In this document: in pieces, positions 63,931 to 64,000 of the stretch
How positions within the stretch are numbered: the first letter of the stretch is position 1
Layout of the letters: every line of letters starts with the position of its first letter
Assembly (NCBI GenBank): GCA_963803295.1
Contig: CAWDMC010000028.1
Location: 124,001 to 188,000 of the forward strand
DNA: 64,000 nucleotides
Direction of reading: 5' to 3'
Origin: CAWDMC01 sp963803295
Lineage (GTDB): Bacteria; Acidobacteriota; Terriglobia; UBA7540
Position numbers and translations under genes: made by a program
Notes under the pieces: model-generated
What the model saw: the letters and a program-made list of their open reading frames with translations, nothing else
Told to the model about the DNA's origin: nothing
Database searches by the model: none

Positions 63931-64000
63931 GCTTGCGCGATACGCTGAGTTGATCGCGCCCAAGAGGTGCCCCATACTTGTCATCCCGTGACTTGACGAA

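Overview
The window reads as an exopolysaccharide / surface-glycan locus plus a neighbouring block of secreted repeat proteins from a soil-type bacterium, most likely an Acidobacteriota (Koribacter/Terriglobia-like). This assignment is an inference. It rests on the choice-of-anchor-D / 'YVQGN' secreted proteins, the LamG-VanZ fusions, an exosortase inside a polysaccharide cluster, and a small conserved ORF at 52673-52927, all of which I associate with that phylum. No rRNA, tRNA or CRISPR array was seen.

Region 1 (1-22.4 kb, + strand) is sugar and glycan assembly. It holds an asparagine synthase fragment, a secreted beta-helix protein, four glycosyltransferases, an O-antigen-ligase-like membrane protein, and rfbB/rfbA (dTDP-4-keto-6-deoxyglucose). 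It continues with a polysaccharide pyruvyl transferase, a modified-sugar group and a Wzx-type flippase. The modified-sugar group contains a SAF-domain oxidoreductase, an epimerase, a cupin-CheR fusion, a TylC3-type C-methyltransferase, rfbF and a PIG-L deacetylase. Several genes overlap by ATGA, indicating translational coupling. The CDP-sugar branch lacks a visible CDP-glucose 4,6-dehydratase.

Region 2 (22.4-30.1 kb, + strand) starts with a graveyard of two decayed transposases, followed by ugd and a UDP-glucuronate decarboxylase (UDP-xylose supply). A second LamG/VanZ protein comes next; its stop codon lies inside the 4-bp target duplication of an intact IS1182-type element. An exosortase closes the block.

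Region 3 (30.4-36.3 kb, - strand) is the most interesting part. It is a tightly coupled cassette reading acyl-CoA dehydrogenase > MBOAT acyltransferase > SGNH protein > carrier protein > stand-alone adenylation enzyme. The adenylation pocket reads D-L-L-Y-L-A-L-V-C-K, which I recall as the L-proline code of the pyrrole-2-carboxylate pathway enzymes (PltF/RedM type). The dehydrogenase has its glutamate at the isovaleryl-CoA-dehydrogenase position, as prolyl-carrier dehydrogenases do. The MBOAT and SGNH proteins resemble DltB and DltD. The inference is a Dlt-like machine that makes pyrrole-2-carboxyl thioester in the cytoplasm and exports the acyl group onto the glycan made by regions 1-2.

Region 4 (36.8-62.2 kb, - strand) encodes large secreted proteins built from repeated beta-sandwich modules. 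Among them is a protein with near-identical internal ~0.92-kb repeats. There is also a giant protein with an esterase inserted into a sorbosone-dehydrogenase-like propeller, broken by the same 1-bp frameshift in two copies of a ~1.47-kb tandem repeat. Between these lie a fucokinase-like/UDP-sugar pyrophosphorylase fusion and its frameshifted nucleotidyltransferase neighbour. A DDE-transposase element with long terminal inverted repeats ends the window.
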